This document shows positions 15,325-24,673 of a stretch of DNA of 64,000 nt, piece after piece. Every line of letters begins with the position of its first letter. Within the stretch, counting starts at the first letter, position 1. Source of the stretch: Agrococcus sp. ARC_14 (GTDB lineage: Bacteria > Actinomycetota > Actinomycetes > Actinomycetales > Microbacteriaceae); assembly GCF_022436485.1 (NCBI RefSeq), contig NZ_JAKUDO010000002.1, positions 1 to 64,000 on the forward strand, read 5' to 3'. Position numbers and translations under genes: made by a program. The notes beneath the pieces were generated by a model. The model had not been told where the DNA came from and did no database searches. It was given only the letters and a program-made list of their open reading frames with translations.

Positions 15325-16350
15325 TCAGACCTGACACTCCGGAATGTAGAAGTACTGCGAGATCTCGGGGTCATCTGCGTTCTCGGTGGTCGCGATGATG
15401 TTCTCCAGCACGTGCGGTGTCTCGATGGACGCTTCGTCGCCGGTGAGCGCCGCATACGCGTACTGCACTGCGAGCTCACCTTCCTGGATGAAGTCCTGCA
15501 CCACCAGGATGTTGATGTTGCCTGCGCGCAGCTGCTCGACGGTGCCGGGCTCAGCGTCGTAGCCTGCGACCACGATCTCCGTCGCAGCGTTTGCGACGGC
15601 ATTCGCGGCACCCGTCGCCGAGTTGCCGTTGACGCCGAACACACCCGCGAGGTCATCGTGCGCAAGCATGAGCGACTGCACCTGGCTCTCGGCGGTGGCG
15701 ACCACCGAACGCGAGTACTCAGGCTCGAGCAGCGTCACATTGGGGAACTGCTCCGCCATCACCTGCGTGAATCCGTCGACGCGGGCGATGTCGGTGGTCG
15801 CTCCCGGCACGCCCGAGATGATCGCGACCGTGCCTTCGCCGCCGATCGCCTCGCCGAGCGCCTCTGCAGCCGCGCCACCGCCCTGCTCGTTGTCCGACAT
15901 GATCTCGGCGGTCAGGCCGCTCGTGTCCTCGAGCCCGGTGTCGACGGTGATGACCGGGATGTCGGCAGAGAGGAACTGGTCGACGGCCGGCCGCAGCGCC
16001 GACGCATCCGCCGGCACCAGCAGGAGCGCATCGGGTGAGGTCGCGAGCAGCGACTGCACGACGGGCAGCTGCTGCGCGGGATCCCACGCGTTGGCGCCCT
16101 GGAAGTCGACGGTGACGCCGAGCTCCTCTGCAGCCTGGAGAGCGCCGCAGTACATGGTCTGGTAGGCGGGGTGAGTGGTCATTCCGGGGACGAGGGCGAT
16201 CGTGAGATCCTCGCCGCCCTCCGGAGCAGCCGCACCGTCGCTTCCCGCAGGGTCCGGCGCGGCCGCTCCCGAGCAGGCGACGGTCGCGAGCAGGACGAGC
16301 GCCGACGCAGTCAGCCCCACGGCCGTTCGTGCTTGGTGCTTCTTCAGCAT
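15325..16350 (-). CDS. Sugar ABC transporter binding lipoprotein (RbsB type)
   Basis: A 341-residue periplasmic-binding-protein family 4 lipoprotein with Cys26 in L-A-T-V-A-C. The mature part follows a Ser/Pro/Gly-rich linker and has I-A-L-V-P-G-M, P-A-Y-Q-T-M-Y-C-G-A-L-Q-A-A-E-E-L-G and P-V-I-T-V-D-T-G-L, the RbsB-fold hinge and ligand strands. The last gene of the minus-strand order SorC, kinase, ATPase, permease, binding protein. Ribose-type systems import pentoses, polyols or other small sugars; the ligand cannot be read. Two cysteines in the mature protein (residues in M-Y-C-G and near the C-terminus I-P-E-C-Q-V) could form a disulfide. Confidence 0.9.
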   Translation of the reverse strand: MLKKHQARTAVGLTASALVLLATVACSGAAAPDPAGSDGAAAPEGGEDLTIALVPGMTTHPAYQTMYCGALQAAEELGVTVDFQGANAWDPAQQLPVVQSLLATSPDALLLVPADASALRPAVDQFLSADIPVITVDTGLEDTSGLTAEIMSDNEQGGGAAAEALGEAIGGEGTVAIISGVPGATTDIARVDGFTQVMAEQFPNVTLLEPEYSRSVVATAESQVQSLMLAHDDLAGVFGVNGNSATGAANAVANAATEIVVAGYDAEPGTVEQLRAGNINILVVQDFIQEGELAVQYAYAALTGDEASIETPHVLENIIATTENADDPEISQYFYIPECQV

Positions 16351-16401
16351 GGTTGTTCCCTTCCTTTGGAGCGCCGTCGCTCCGCAGCCTGTTCGAGCGG
16401 C

Positions 16402-17496
16402 CTAGGACCGCTCGCCTGAGTACTTAATGCGGATCTGGTCGCCGTAGACCGCCACCACGGTGATGATGCCGATGGCGATCGTCTGCCAGAACGAGGCGAC
16501 GCCCGCGATGATGAGTCCGATCTGCAGCGCAGACATGATGAGCGCGCCGACCATCGTGCCGAGCACGGAACCGCGTCCGCCCATGAGGCTGGCACCACCG
16601 ATGACCGCTGCAGCGATCGACGACAGCTCCATGCCGGTGCCTGCCATCGTGCTGGCGCTCACGAATCGTGAGGTCAGGAGGAATCCGGCGACCGCCGCGA
16701 GGAATCCGGCGAAGATGTAGACGCGGACGATGTGCCATTCGACGCCGATGCCGACGCGTCGTGCGGCGCCCTGGTTGCTGCCGATCGCGAAGGTCCGGAG
16801 GCCGAACCGGGTCTGGGTGAGCACGATGCCGGCGACGATCGCGGTCAGGATCGTGATGAGCACGGGCACCGTGAACCATCCGGCGATCGGCGTGTTGCCG
16901 ATGCCGCCGAGCTGCGGCGGCAGACCGACGATCTCGGCGCCGCCCGAGATGAGGTTCATCGTGCCCGTTGCGACGCTGAGCATGCCGAGCGTGACGATGA
17001 ACGGTGTGATGCGCAGCTTCGTGATGACGAGCCCATTGATGAGGCCGGCCAGGACGCCGATGCCGAGGGTCGTGGCGAGGCCGGCGATGATGGCGAGGTT
17101 CGGGTCGCCACCGTCTGCGGAGACGGTGCGCATGACGACGGCGCCGATCACCGCTGAGCACGCCATCACCGCACCGACGGACAGGTCGATGCCGCCGGTG
17201 ATGATGACGAAGGTCTGACCGATCGCGAGCAGCGCGACGACAGTGGCCGTCTGCGAGAGCGCGAGCCAGCTCGCCTTCGAGATGAAGTTCGGGGCTACTA
17301 GCCCGATGATCACGATGATCAGGAGCAGCACGAGCACGCGAGCAACATCGCCGTCACCCCTGCCGAGGAACGAGCCGAGGCGATGCAGTGGTGTGCGAGG
17401 CCCGCGGCGAAGCCCTTCATCGCTGCCGTCCAGCGTGCTGAGCATCGATGTCTCGACCGGTTCGCCCGGTCGTGTCGGCATTCGCTTGGCGTTCAT
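16402..17496 (-). CDS. Sugar ABC transporter permease (RbsC type)
   Basis: A 364-residue permease with eight to ten hydrophobic segments. It contains the family landmarks L-A-I-G-Q-T-F-V-I-I-T-G-G-I-D-L-S-V-G-A at about residue 95 and A-I-G-S-N-Q-G-A-A-R-R-V-G-I, the region coupling to the ATPase. ATG 17496 is chosen because GGAGGGG lies just upstream; a GTG/ATG 33 bases earlier would overlap the ATPase gene. Its ATG overlaps the ATPase stop by four bases. The first 60 residues form a hydrophilic cytoplasmic tail longer than usual. Confidence 0.9.
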   Translation of the reverse strand: MNAKRMPTRPGEPVETSMLSTLDGSDEGLRRGPRTPLHRLGSFLGRGDGDVARVLVLLLIIVIIGLVAPNFISKASWLALSQTATVVALLAIGQTFVIITGGIDLSVGAVMACSAVIGAVVMRTVSADGGDPNLAIIAGLATTLGIGVLAGLINGLVITKLRITPFIVTLGMLSVATGTMNLISGGAEIVGLPPQLGGIGNTPIAGWFTVPVLITILTAIVAGIVLTQTRFGLRTFAIGSNQGAARRVGIGVEWHIVRVYIFAGFLAAVAGFLLTSRFVSASTMAGTGMELSSIAAAVIGGASLMGGRGSVLGTMVGALIMSALQIGLIIAGVASFWQTIAIGIITVVAVYGDQIRIKYSGERS

Positions 17497-18278
17497 CGCC
17501 CCTCCTCCAGCGCCGCACCCGTGATCCACCGGATCATGGACTCGACGCCTTCGACCTTCGGATCGAGGTCGGCGACGATGCGGCCGCGATACATGACGAG
17601 CACGCGGTCGCAGAGCTCCCGAACCTGCGGGAGGTTGTGGCTGATGAGCACGACCGGCACGTTCTGGTCGGCGACGTGGCGCACGAGCTCTCCGACTCGG
17701 TGCTGCTGCTCGACGCCGAGCGCGGCAGTCGGCTCGTCCATCAGCACGAGCTTGGAGCCCCGTGCCGTCGCGCGCGCGACCGCGATCGCCTGACGCTGGC
17801 CGCCTGAGAGCGCACTGGTGCGGGCACTGACGGAGCCGATGCGGATCCGGGTCGCCCGGAGCTCCTCCTCGGCGCTCGCGATCATCGCCTGCTTGTCGAG
17901 GAATCCCAGCGCGCCCAGCAGTCCGCTGCGGCGCTGCTCCCGGCCGAGATGCAGATTCGCCCAGATGGGCAGCTCCAGCGCGAGCGCGAGGTCCTGGTAG
18001 ACGGTCTCGATGCCGAGATCACGGGCATGCGAAGGGCTGGCGAGCGTGACGGGCGCACCCTCGAACTCGACTGCTCCGTCCGTCGGCGTGACAGCGCCTG
18101 AGAGGACGCCGACCAGCGTGGACTTGCCTGCGCCGTTGTCGCCGACGAGACCCACGACCTCGCCGCGGCGCACCTCCATGTCCACACCGCGGAGTGCCTG
18201 CACGTGGCCGTAGTGCTTCGTGACGCCGTGGACGCGCAGCACGACATCCGTGCTCGTCGTCGCGTCGAGTGTGGTCAT
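17493..18278 (-). CDS. Sugar ABC transporter ATPase, single nucleotide-binding domain
   Basis: A 261-residue ATPase with Walker A G-D-N-G-A-G-K-S at about residue 43, signature L-S-G-G-Q-R-Q-A at about 158 and Walker B L-V-L-M-D-E-P-T. It is half the length of RbsA, so the importer uses a homodimer of this subunit, as in the FrcA-type fructose and related transporters. It is coupled at both ends: ATG overlaps the kinase TGA, and its own TGA overlaps the permease ATG. Confidence 0.92.
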   Translation of the reverse strand: MTTLDATTSTDVVLRVHGVTKHYGHVQALRGVDMEVRRGEVVGLVGDNGAGKSTLVGVLSGAVTPTDGAVEFEGAPVTLASPSHARDLGIETVYQDLALALELPIWANLHLGREQRRSGLLGALGFLDKQAMIASAEEELRATRIRIGSVSARTSALSGGQRQAIAVARATARGSKLVLMDEPTAALGVEQQHRVGELVRHVADQNVPVVLISHNLPQVRELCDRVLVMYRGRIVADLDPKVEGVESMIRWITGAALEEGR

Positions 18279-19777
18279 CGGGTCATCGCCTCCGAGGTCG
18301 AGGTTGGGGTCGCATGTGCAGCGGGCAGGAGCCCGCGCTCGACAGCGAGCTCGCGCGCTGCGCGGAACGCGGCCGCTCGCGCAGGGTCGGGCTCGACGCG
18401 CCCTTCGACGCGGGATCGGCCGTCGAAGCGGACCTCATCGCCGTTGGCGGATGCGCCGGCCAGTGCTGCACCGATGGGCGAGTGGTCGAGATCTGAGGAG
18501 AGCACGACGGGGAGCCCTGAGGCGTCGGCGATTGCGCGATGCCAGGTCGGGAAACGGGCGCCTCCGCCTGAGAGCACGATCTCGCGGACGGGCTCGCGCG
18601 AGTCCTGGATCGCCTGCACGGAACCGGTGAGCGAGAGCGCGACGCCGTCGACGGTGGCGCGCATCAGGTGGGCGGGCGTGTGCAGGAAGCTGAGCCCGAC
18701 GAACGCGCCCTGCGGTCGGCTGTCGACCACCGGCGTGCGCGTCCCTCCGAAGTGCGGGTTGCCACTCAAGCCATCGGCGCCGGCAAGGATGTCGTCGGCG
18801 GCCTCCAGGAGGGCTGCCTCGGTCGTCGCGCCGAGCAGCAGGTCGTCTGCGAGCCAGCGAGTGGCGAGTCCTGCGGCCATCACGACGCCCATCGCGATGC
18901 GACTGCCGGGACGGGCCCCGGCGATCACATGGTGGGTGCGGCTCTGGCGCTCGAGCGAGCCGGTGTCGTTGGCGATCGGCACGAGCGCCGTGCCGCTGGA
19001 GCTGATCGCGATGGCAGCGCGGTCAGGGCTGTCGAGTCCGAGCGCGAACGCGGCCATCGCCTGATCCCCGCCGCCCGCCGCGACTGGCGTCCGAGGCGCC
19101 AGGCCTGTCGCTGCCGCTGCCGCATCGGTGACGTGTCCGCCGATCGCGAGGGTTGGCATCATCGGCGGCAGCTGACCTTCGTGGATCCCCGCGAGCTCCA
19201 GCAGCTCTGGCACTGGCGCTTCGTCGACCACCGAGAAGAGCAGCGATGCACACGCGTCCGTCGGCTCAAGTGCGAGCTGGCCGGTCAACCGGAAGCGGAC
19301 CCAATCCTTGGGCTGCAGGATGCTTGCGGTGCGTGCGAGCGCCTCGGGCTCGTTCGCGGCCAGCCAGCTCAGGCTGAGACCGGCGAGCCCGGCCGCGATG
19401 GGCATGCCGCACGTGATGGACACGAAGCGATCGCCGACGGCAGACCGCCAGGCATCGATCTCCCGGCCGGTACGGGCATCGGGCCAGATGATCGCGGGCC
19501 GCACGGGGCGGTTCGAGCCGTCGACGAGGACGACCCCGTGCATCTGGCCGCTGAGGCCGATGCTGCTGGGTGCGGGCGTCGGATGCTGCGCGAGCACCGC
19601 CCGCACAGCCTCGGCTGTCGCCGACCACCACGCGTCCGGGTGCTGCTCGGCCCAGCCGATGCTCGGCCGATCGATCGGGTACGTGACCTGCGAGGTGGCC
19701 ACGACGACGCCGTCGGCGGACAGGAGCGCGCACTTCACGCTCGACGTGCCCAGGTCGATGCCGAGGTGGACGGTCAC
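18275..19777 (-). CDS. FGGY family carbohydrate kinase, xylulokinase-like
   Basis: A 500-residue sugar kinase. N-terminal G-I-D-L-G-T-S-S-V-K is the phosphate-binding loop, G-Q-M-H-G at about 75 is the xylulokinase-type substrate motif, W-P-D-A-R follows at about 98, and the catalytic Asp sits in G-G-G-D-Q at about 235. L-S-G-G-G-A-R at about 393 is the adenosine motif. It would phosphorylate the sugar brought in by the ABC genes that follow it directly. D-xylulose or another ketopentose/ketohexose is likely from family resemblance, but FGGY specificity is not readable. Kinase and ATPase overlap by 4 bases (ATGA). Confidence 0.88.
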   Translation of the reverse strand: MTVHLGIDLGTSSVKCALLSADGVVVATSQVTYPIDRPSIGWAEQHPDAWWSATAEAVRAVLAQHPTPAPSSIGLSGQMHGVVLVDGSNRPVRPAIIWPDARTGREIDAWRSAVGDRFVSITCGMPIAAGLAGLSLSWLAANEPEALARTASILQPKDWVRFRLTGQLALEPTDACASLLFSVVDEAPVPELLELAGIHEGQLPPMMPTLAIGGHVTDAAAAATGLAPRTPVAAGGGDQAMAAFALGLDSPDRAAIAISSSGTALVPIANDTGSLERQSRTHHVIAGARPGSRIAMGVVMAAGLATRWLADDLLLGATTEAALLEAADDILAGADGLSGNPHFGGTRTPVVDSRPQGAFVGLSFLHTPAHLMRATVDGVALSLTGSVQAIQDSREPVREIVLSGGGARFPTWHRAIADASGLPVVLSSDLDHSPIGAALAGASANGDEVRFDGRSRVEGRVEPDPARAAAFRAARELAVERGLLPAAHATPTSTSEAMTR

Positions 19778-19820
19778 TGGTCACCTCCGTTGGTGCCGAC
19801 GTTCGAGACTGCGAGAGCGC

Positions 19821-19876
19821 TGTGAGCAGATGATGCCCGGGAAGCGCTCAGAGTGCAATCAGGTGCTCAGATGAGC
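19821..19876. promoter_or_regulatory. Operator-like sites between the SorC gene and the kinase operon
   Basis: The 89-bp gap upstream of the kinase contains TGTGAGCAGATGA (19821-19833), GCGCTCAGAG (19845-19854) and the perfect inverted repeat GCTCA-GA-TGAGC (19865-19876), the last overlapping the stop codon of the SorC-type gene. The same 12 bases occur at 27737-27748. These are candidate SorC-type regulator sites controlling an internal promoter. Seen: the repeats; inferred: the binding. Confidence 0.45.
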
Positions 19877-20823
19877 AGTTGCTCTGCGGTCGTGGAATCC
19901 GTCACCAGTGTGGAGATCACGCCTGCGCGCAGGCACGCACGGATGGCCTCAACCTTCATCACCCCGCCGGCCACGGCGACGGCCTCCGGCACCCTGCGCA
20001 GCTCATCCATCGAGACGCCTACGACGCGCTGCGCGATCGCCTGGTCGACGATCTCGCCGTCAGCGTTGAGCGGTATGCCGCACAGGTCAGCGACGATGCC
20101 GGCCTCGCGAAGCTGCGCGCGGTCGTGATGCGGCAGCTCGTTGAAGAGCGACGACTGGGGTGGCTCCCATGCGCCGACGCCGAACACGGCGATCGTGAGC
20201 CGTTCGAACCGCTCGGTCACCTCGGCGAGCGACGCTTCCTGGCGAAGGTCGCTCGCCATCTCGGCGCTGCCGACCACGAACGGCGCGTGCAGCGGGTAGG
20301 CATGACCGCCGGTCCTGAGCGCGAGCCTGCGCACGATCTCGACGCCACTCAGCGTCTGCCCCACCGACCGCACGCCGCCTACGATCTGCACGACATCGGC
20401 ACCCGAGGCCTCCGCACGGAAGGCGTTCGCCATCGCGGTGAGGCTCGCGCCCCACGCCATGCCCAGCACGTCCTCTGGCCCAAGGATGGCGGCCAGGTAC
20501 TCGGCCGCGGAGTGTCCGATGGCGGCGGCGATCGACTCGGGGTCGGGGTACTCGCCGCGGACGACGACTGCGCGGCGAAGCCCGTGCCGCGCTGCGAGGC
20601 GGTCGGCCAGCTCGAGGTCGTCTGCTGTCGGCAGCTGGATCGAGATCTGCACGATGCCTTCGCTGCGAGCCAGGTCGAGCAGTCGTGCCACCTTGAACCT
20701 CGAGAGCCCGAGCTCCTCGGCGATCTCGTTCTTCTGCTTGTTGTCCAGGTAGTACCGCCTGGCGACACGGGCTGCCTCGACGAGCGAACCCTGTCGTCGC
20801 AGCGACTTGCCTTGCTCAATCAT
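19867..20823 (-). CDS. SorC/DeoR-type sugar-binding transcriptional regulator 1
   Basis: A 318-residue regulator. Residues about 15-60 form the helix-turn-helix with K-N-E-I-A-E-E-L-G-L-S-R-F-K-V-A-R-L-L. The rest is the SorC sugar-phosphate-binding domain, with A-I-G-H-S-A-A-E-Y-L, G-M-A-W-G and V-Q-I-V-G-G-V near the middle. Start ATG 20823 is preferred over a longer frame because GCTGGAG precedes it. It is divergent from the E2-E1-E3 genes and just upstream of the kinase/ABC operon, so it probably controls both, responding to a phosphorylated sugar. It is a paralogue of the regulator at 26702-27658, with the same helix-turn-helix core. Confidence 0.88.
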   Translation of the reverse strand: MIEQGKSLRRQGSLVEAARVARRYYLDNKQKNEIAEELGLSRFKVARLLDLARSEGIVQISIQLPTADDLELADRLAARHGLRRAVVVRGEYPDPESIAAAIGHSAAEYLAAILGPEDVLGMAWGASLTAMANAFRAEASGADVVQIVGGVRSVGQTLSGVEIVRRLALRTGGHAYPLHAPFVVGSAEMASDLRQEASLAEVTERFERLTIAVFGVGAWEPPQSSLFNELPHHDRAQLREAGIVADLCGIPLNADGEIVDQAIAQRVVGVSMDELRRVPEAVAVAGGVMKVEAIRACLRAGVISTLVTDSTTAEQLLI

Positions 20824-20875
20824 CGAAGCCTCCAGCTCTTTACCCTGCGGTGGCGCAAGTGTATGCTCTCCGTCA

Positions 20876-20904
20876 CGCTCATCAGTGCATTGGCCGCTCA
20901 TAAG
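20876..20904. promoter_or_regulatory. Direct repeat in the SorC/E2 divergent promoter
   Basis: CGCTCATCAG (20876-20885) and CGCTCATAAG (20895-20904) repeat with 19-base spacing, close to two helical turns, in the 116-bp gap between the SorC-type gene and the E2 gene. The first copy is the reverse complement of CTGATGAGC, the motif also present at 19868 and at 27719-27748. Candidate operator for the adjacent regulator. Confidence 0.4.
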
Positions 20905-20939
20905 AGCGCTGATTCTTCAACGACGCAAGGGAGACCGCC

Positions 20940-22184
20940 ATGGCGACGGAGGTGCGGATCCCGACCACGGGCAACGCGGGGGAGGATGCAGTCCTCGTCG
21001 AGTGGCTCGTCGAGGTCGGTCAGCAGGTTGAGGCTGGCGCGACGCTGCTCACCATCGAGACCGCGAAGTCGACGGTCGACGTGGAGGCGCCGACCGGGGG
21101 CACCTTGCTGGCGCAGCGCGCGGGCGCGGGCGATGAGGTGCCCGAGTTCTCCGTCGTCGGCGTCATCGGTGCAGAGGGGGAGGCCGTAGTCGAAGCGCAG
21201 ACGATGGGCGGCGAGCAGCCCGCCGAGCCTGCTCCGGAGACTCCCGAGCCGGATGACGCCGTGGCTCCCGTGCTCACAGACGGTGCCGGGCCGGGCCCCG
21301 CTCCGACCCGTCGAAGGGTCTCGGCTTCCCCACGCGCCCGGCGGATCGCTGACGAGCGCAGCGTCGATGTGGCGCAGGTCGCCGGGAGCGGACCGCTCGG
21401 GCGTGTGCTGGCGGCCGACGTCGAGCGAGCAGCGTCGACGCAGGCTCCGCCCACAGCTGCGCAACCCGCGCCCACAGTCGCACCGGCGACGTCACGGACA
21501 GGGTTGGAGTCCGTGCGAGTGGTGCCGGTGCGCGGCGCACGCAAGGTGACGGCGCAACGCATGCACGCCTCCCTGGCGGGCACGGCCCAGGTGACGCTCA
21601 CGCGCTACGCAGAGGCTGATCGGATGCTCGAATGGGTCGGACGGCTGCGAGCCGCGGCAGAGGGCGACGGGGACAAGCCGCGCGTCGGCGTCAACGACGC
21701 GCTCCTGTATGTCGCCGCTCGGGTCGTCGGGGAGCATCCGGCCGCGAACTCATGGTTCTCCTGGGACGGCATCCAGCAGTTCGATCGCGTCGACCTCGGG
21801 TTCGCGGTCGACACCGATCATGGATTGTTGGTGCCGGTCATCCGCGACGCACATCTGCTCTCGATCGGGAGGCTCGCCGCGCAGGCGCGTGACGCCATCG
21901 GACGCGCGCGCAGTGGCGGCCTGCAACCCGACGAGATGGATGGCGGCACCTTCACGGTCTCGAACCTCGGGGGTCTCGGCGTGCACTGGTTCACGCCGGT
22001 GCTCAACTCGCCGCAGAGCTGCATCCTCGGCGTCGGCGCCGCGCACTGCGCCGGTGACGGCCCCACGCTGCTCCCGCTCTCCCTCACGTTCGACCACCGA
22101 GCACTCGACGGCGGCGCCGCCGCATCGCTGCTCGCCGACCTGGCCGCGGCCATCGCGCACGTCGACGTGCTCGACGCCTTCTGA
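20940..22184 (+). CDS. 2-oxoacid dehydrogenase E2 component (dihydrolipoyl acyltransferase)
   Basis: A 414-residue E2. Residues 1-78 are one lipoyl domain with the lipoylated Lys43 in E-T-A-K-S. A Pro/Glu/Ala linker leads to a peripheral-subunit-binding domain at about 120-160 (A-S-P-R-A-R-R-I-A). The C-terminal catalytic domain carries H-R-A-L-D-G-G, where His and Asp of H-x-x-x-D-G are the catalytic pair. It takes the acyl group from E1 and transfers it to CoA. ATG follows AAGGGAG. The catalytic domain is rather short, like acetoin-dehydrogenase-type E2 proteins. E1 follows after 18 bases and E3 after that. Confidence 0.92.
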   Translation: MATEVRIPTTGNAGEDAVLVEWLVEVGQQVEAGATLLTIETAKSTVDVEAPTGGTLLAQRAGAGDEVPEFSVVGVIGAEGEAVVEAQTMGGEQPAEPAPETPEPDDAVAPVLTDGAGPGPAPTRRRVSASPRARRIADERSVDVAQVAGSGPLGRVLAADVERAASTQAPPTAAQPAPTVAPATSRTGLESVRVVPVRGARKVTAQRMHASLAGTAQVTLTRYAEADRMLEWVGRLRAAAEGDGDKPRVGVNDALLYVAARVVGEHPAANSWFSWDGIQQFDRVDLGFAVDTDHGLLVPVIRDAHLLSIGRLAAQARDAIGRARSGGLQPDEMDGGTFTVSNLGGLGVHWFTPVLNSPQSCILGVGAAHCAGDGPTLLPLSLTFDHRALDGGAAASLLADLAAAIAHVDVLDAF

Positions 22185-22202
22185 TCCGGAACGAGGACTC
22201 CA

Positions 22203-24671
22203 ATGGTCAAGGAACTGCTGATCGATCCCGCCGACATCCGCCGGCCGGGCGAGTTGCGACTCGGAACCATCCCAGTGAACGCCTACGCGACGCCGCTCGC
22301 GACGGAGCGCGAGCGCTACGGCGACGCGGCGCTCGAGCGCATCGGGCGCGACATGCTGCTGGTGCGCGAGTTCGAGCTCATGCTCAACGCCGTCAAGCGC
22401 GAGGGCGCGTACCTGGGCGTCGACTACACGCACCTCGGTCCGGCGCATCTGTCGATCGGTCAGGAGGCGCAAGCCGTCGGCCAGGCGTTCACGCTCGACG
22501 CGCGCGACAAGGTCTTCGGCAGCCACCGCAGCCACGGCGAGGTGGTCGCGAAGGGATTGTCGGCGATCGCGAAGGCTGATGCAGCGCAGCTCCAGGACCA
22601 CTTCTCCACGTGGGCGGGAGGCGAGGCATGGCGTGTCGTGCGCGATCGTCTCGACGCCGACGATCCCGAGCAGCTGGCCATCAACTACCTCATGTACGGC
22701 ATGGCTGCTGAGACGTTCGGGCGACGGACGGGCTTCAACCGCGGCCTGGGCGGAAGCATGCATGCGTTCTTCCCGCCGCTCGGGATCTATCCCAACAACG
22801 CGATCGTGGGTGGGTCGGCACCCCTCGCGACCGGCGCGGCGCTCTACAACCGCCTGCGACGTCAAGACGGCATCGTCGTCGCCAGCATCGGCGATGCCTC
22901 AACCGGCACGGGACCGGTGTGGGAGTCGTTCAACTTCGCCTCGATGTCGCAGCTGACCGGCCTCATGGACGAGTCGCATCGCGGCGGGCTGCCGGTGGTG
23001 TTCTTCATCGTCAACAACTTCTACGGCATGGGCGGCCAGCCCATCGGCGAGACGATGGCCTTCGAGCGCCTCTCGCGGATCGGCGCTGGCGTGAATCCGC
23101 AGAGCATGCACGCGCAGTCGATCGACGGCAACGATCCGTTCGCCGTCATCGACGCCATGCGTGACGCGCGCGAGCACCTGGAGGCCGGCACCGGTCCCGT
23201 CTTGATCGACTGCCAGACCTACCGCCTCTCCGGCCACTCGCCGAGCGACTCGAGCTCGTACCGCAGCAAGGAGGAGGTCGACGCATGGGCGAAGGGCGAC
23301 CCCATCGACCGCTACTTCTCGCGCCTCGTCGACGAAGGCGTGATCGCCGACGGCCGGCACCAGGAGCTCAAGACGTGGGCGGAGCACACCGTGCGCGCCG
23401 CGCTCGAGGTTGCCATCGACCCCCACGTGTCGCCCCGGATGCGGCTTCGTGATGACCCGCAGGTGATGGCTGGCGTGACGTTCAACCACACCACGGTCGA
23501 CCTCGAGGCGGCACCTGCAGGGGAGACCACGGTGCCGCTCGAGGAGCTGCCCCACCTGCAGGCGATCGCCAAGAAGTCACGCACGGGGGTGGCCGAGGGG
23601 GCCGCCCTGTCGGGAGCGAAGGCCGTCACGTTCCGGGACGCGATCTTCGAGGCGATCGTGCTGTCGACGGCTGCCGACGACCGCATCACGCTCTGGGGCG
23701 AGGAGAACCGTGACTGGGGCGGGTCGTTCGGTGTCTATCGCGGGCTGACGGAGTTCCTGCCCCGGCACCGTCTGTTCAACAGCCCCATCTCGGAAGCGGC
23801 GATCATCGGCACGGGTGTCGGCTTCGCGCTCTCCGGTGGCCGCCCACTTGTCGAGCTCATGTACGCGGACTTCATCGGTCGTGCCGGTGACGAGCTCTTC
23901 AATCAGATGGCCAAGTGGCAGCCGATGTCCGGCGGGCTCGTGCAGCTGCCCATGGTGGTGCGCATCTCCGTGGGGGCGAAGTACGGCGCGCAGCATTCGC
24001 AGGACTGGTCGTCGATGGCGGCGACGGTGCCTGGTCTGAAGATCGTCTTCCCTGCGACGGCGCGCGACGCGAAGGGCTTGCTCATCGCCGCGCTGCGCGG
24101 CAACGACCCAGTGTTGTTCTTCGAGAGCCAACGCCTCTACGACCAGCCGGAGATCGTGCATCCCGACGGCGTGCCGATCGGTGCCGAACCGACACCGATC
24201 GGGCTCCCGAACATCGTGCGCGAGGGCAGCGACCTGACCGTGCTGACGGTGGGCGCGACCCTCTACCGCGCCCTCGATGCCGCGAAGCGTCTGAGCGAAG
24301 AGCACGGCATCGAGACCGAGGTCATCGATGCTCGCTCGCTCGTGCCCTTCGAGTACGAGCTGCTGCTGGCTTCGGTGCGCAAGACCGGCAGACTGCTGTG
24401 CGCATCGGACGCCAATCTGCGCGGGTCCTGGCTCCACACCGTGGCCTCGACCGTCACCGCCGAGGCCTTCGACGATCTCGATGCACCGGTGACCGTGCTC
24501 GGCGCGCGCAACTGGATCGCACCGCCGGCCGAGCTGGAGTGGGAGTACTTCATCACGCCGGAGGACATCATCGACGCCGTGCACGAACGCATCGTCCCGC
24601 TGCCGGGTCATGCGGTGCAGCCCGGCCGAGGCGCATGGGCCGTGCCCGACGACTCGACGATGGGTATCTAG
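22203..24671 (+). CDS. 2-oxoacid/acetoin dehydrogenase-type E1, fused alpha and beta subunits
   Basis: An 822-residue thiamine-diphosphate decarboxylase in which E1-alpha (about 1-420) and E1-beta (about 470-800) are one chain. The alpha part shows H-R-S-H-G near residue 108, G-G-S-M-H-A-F and the ThDP/Mg motif that starts G-D-A-S-T-G and ends I-V-N-N; the usual G-D-G is G-D-A here. The beta part has G-E-E-N-R-D-W-G-G near its start and F-N-S-P-I-S-E-A, then E-L-M-Y-A-D-F. It would decarboxylate a 2-oxoacid or cleave a hydroxyketone and load the lipoyl arm of E2. Most E1 alpha and beta are separate genes; the fused form suggests a specialised substrate rather than housekeeping pyruvate. Confidence 0.88.
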   Translation: MVKELLIDPADIRRPGELRLGTIPVNAYATPLATERERYGDAALERIGRDMLLVREFELMLNAVKREGAYLGVDYTHLGPAHLSIGQEAQAVGQAFTLDARDKVFGSHRSHGEVVAKGLSAIAKADAAQLQDHFSTWAGGEAWRVVRDRLDADDPEQLAINYLMYGMAAETFGRRTGFNRGLGGSMHAFFPPLGIYPNNAIVGGSAPLATGAALYNRLRRQDGIVVASIGDASTGTGPVWESFNFASMSQLTGLMDESHRGGLPVVFFIVNNFYGMGGQPIGETMAFERLSRIGAGVNPQSMHAQSIDGNDPFAVIDAMRDAREHLEAGTGPVLIDCQTYRLSGHSPSDSSSYRSKEEVDAWAKGDPIDRYFSRLVDEGVIADGRHQELKTWAEHTVRAALEVAIDPHVSPRMRLRDDPQVMAGVTFNHTTVDLEAAPAGETTVPLEELPHLQAIAKKSRTGVAEGAALSGAKAVTFRDAIFEAIVLSTAADDRITLWGEENRDWGGSFGVYRGLTEFLPRHRLFNSPISEAAIIGTGVGFALSGGRPLVELMYADFIGRAGDELFNQMAKWQPMSGGLVQLPMVVRISVGAKYGAQHSQDWSSMAATVPGLKIVFPATARDAKGLLIAALRGNDPVLFFESQRLYDQPEIVHPDGVPIGAEPTPIGLPNIVREGSDLTVLTVGATLYRALDAAKRLSEEHGIETEVIDARSLVPFEYELLLASVRKTGRLLCASDANLRGSWLHTVASTVTAEAFDDLDAPVTVLGARNWIAPPAELEWEYFITPEDIIDAVHERIVPLPGHAVQPGRGAWAVPDDSTMGI

Positions 24672-24673
24672 CG

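Noticed and set aside
23915..24673. N-terminal extension of the E3 frame into the E1 gene
   Set aside because: The FAD motif begins directly after ATG 24674, and the extension is an alternate frame of E1.
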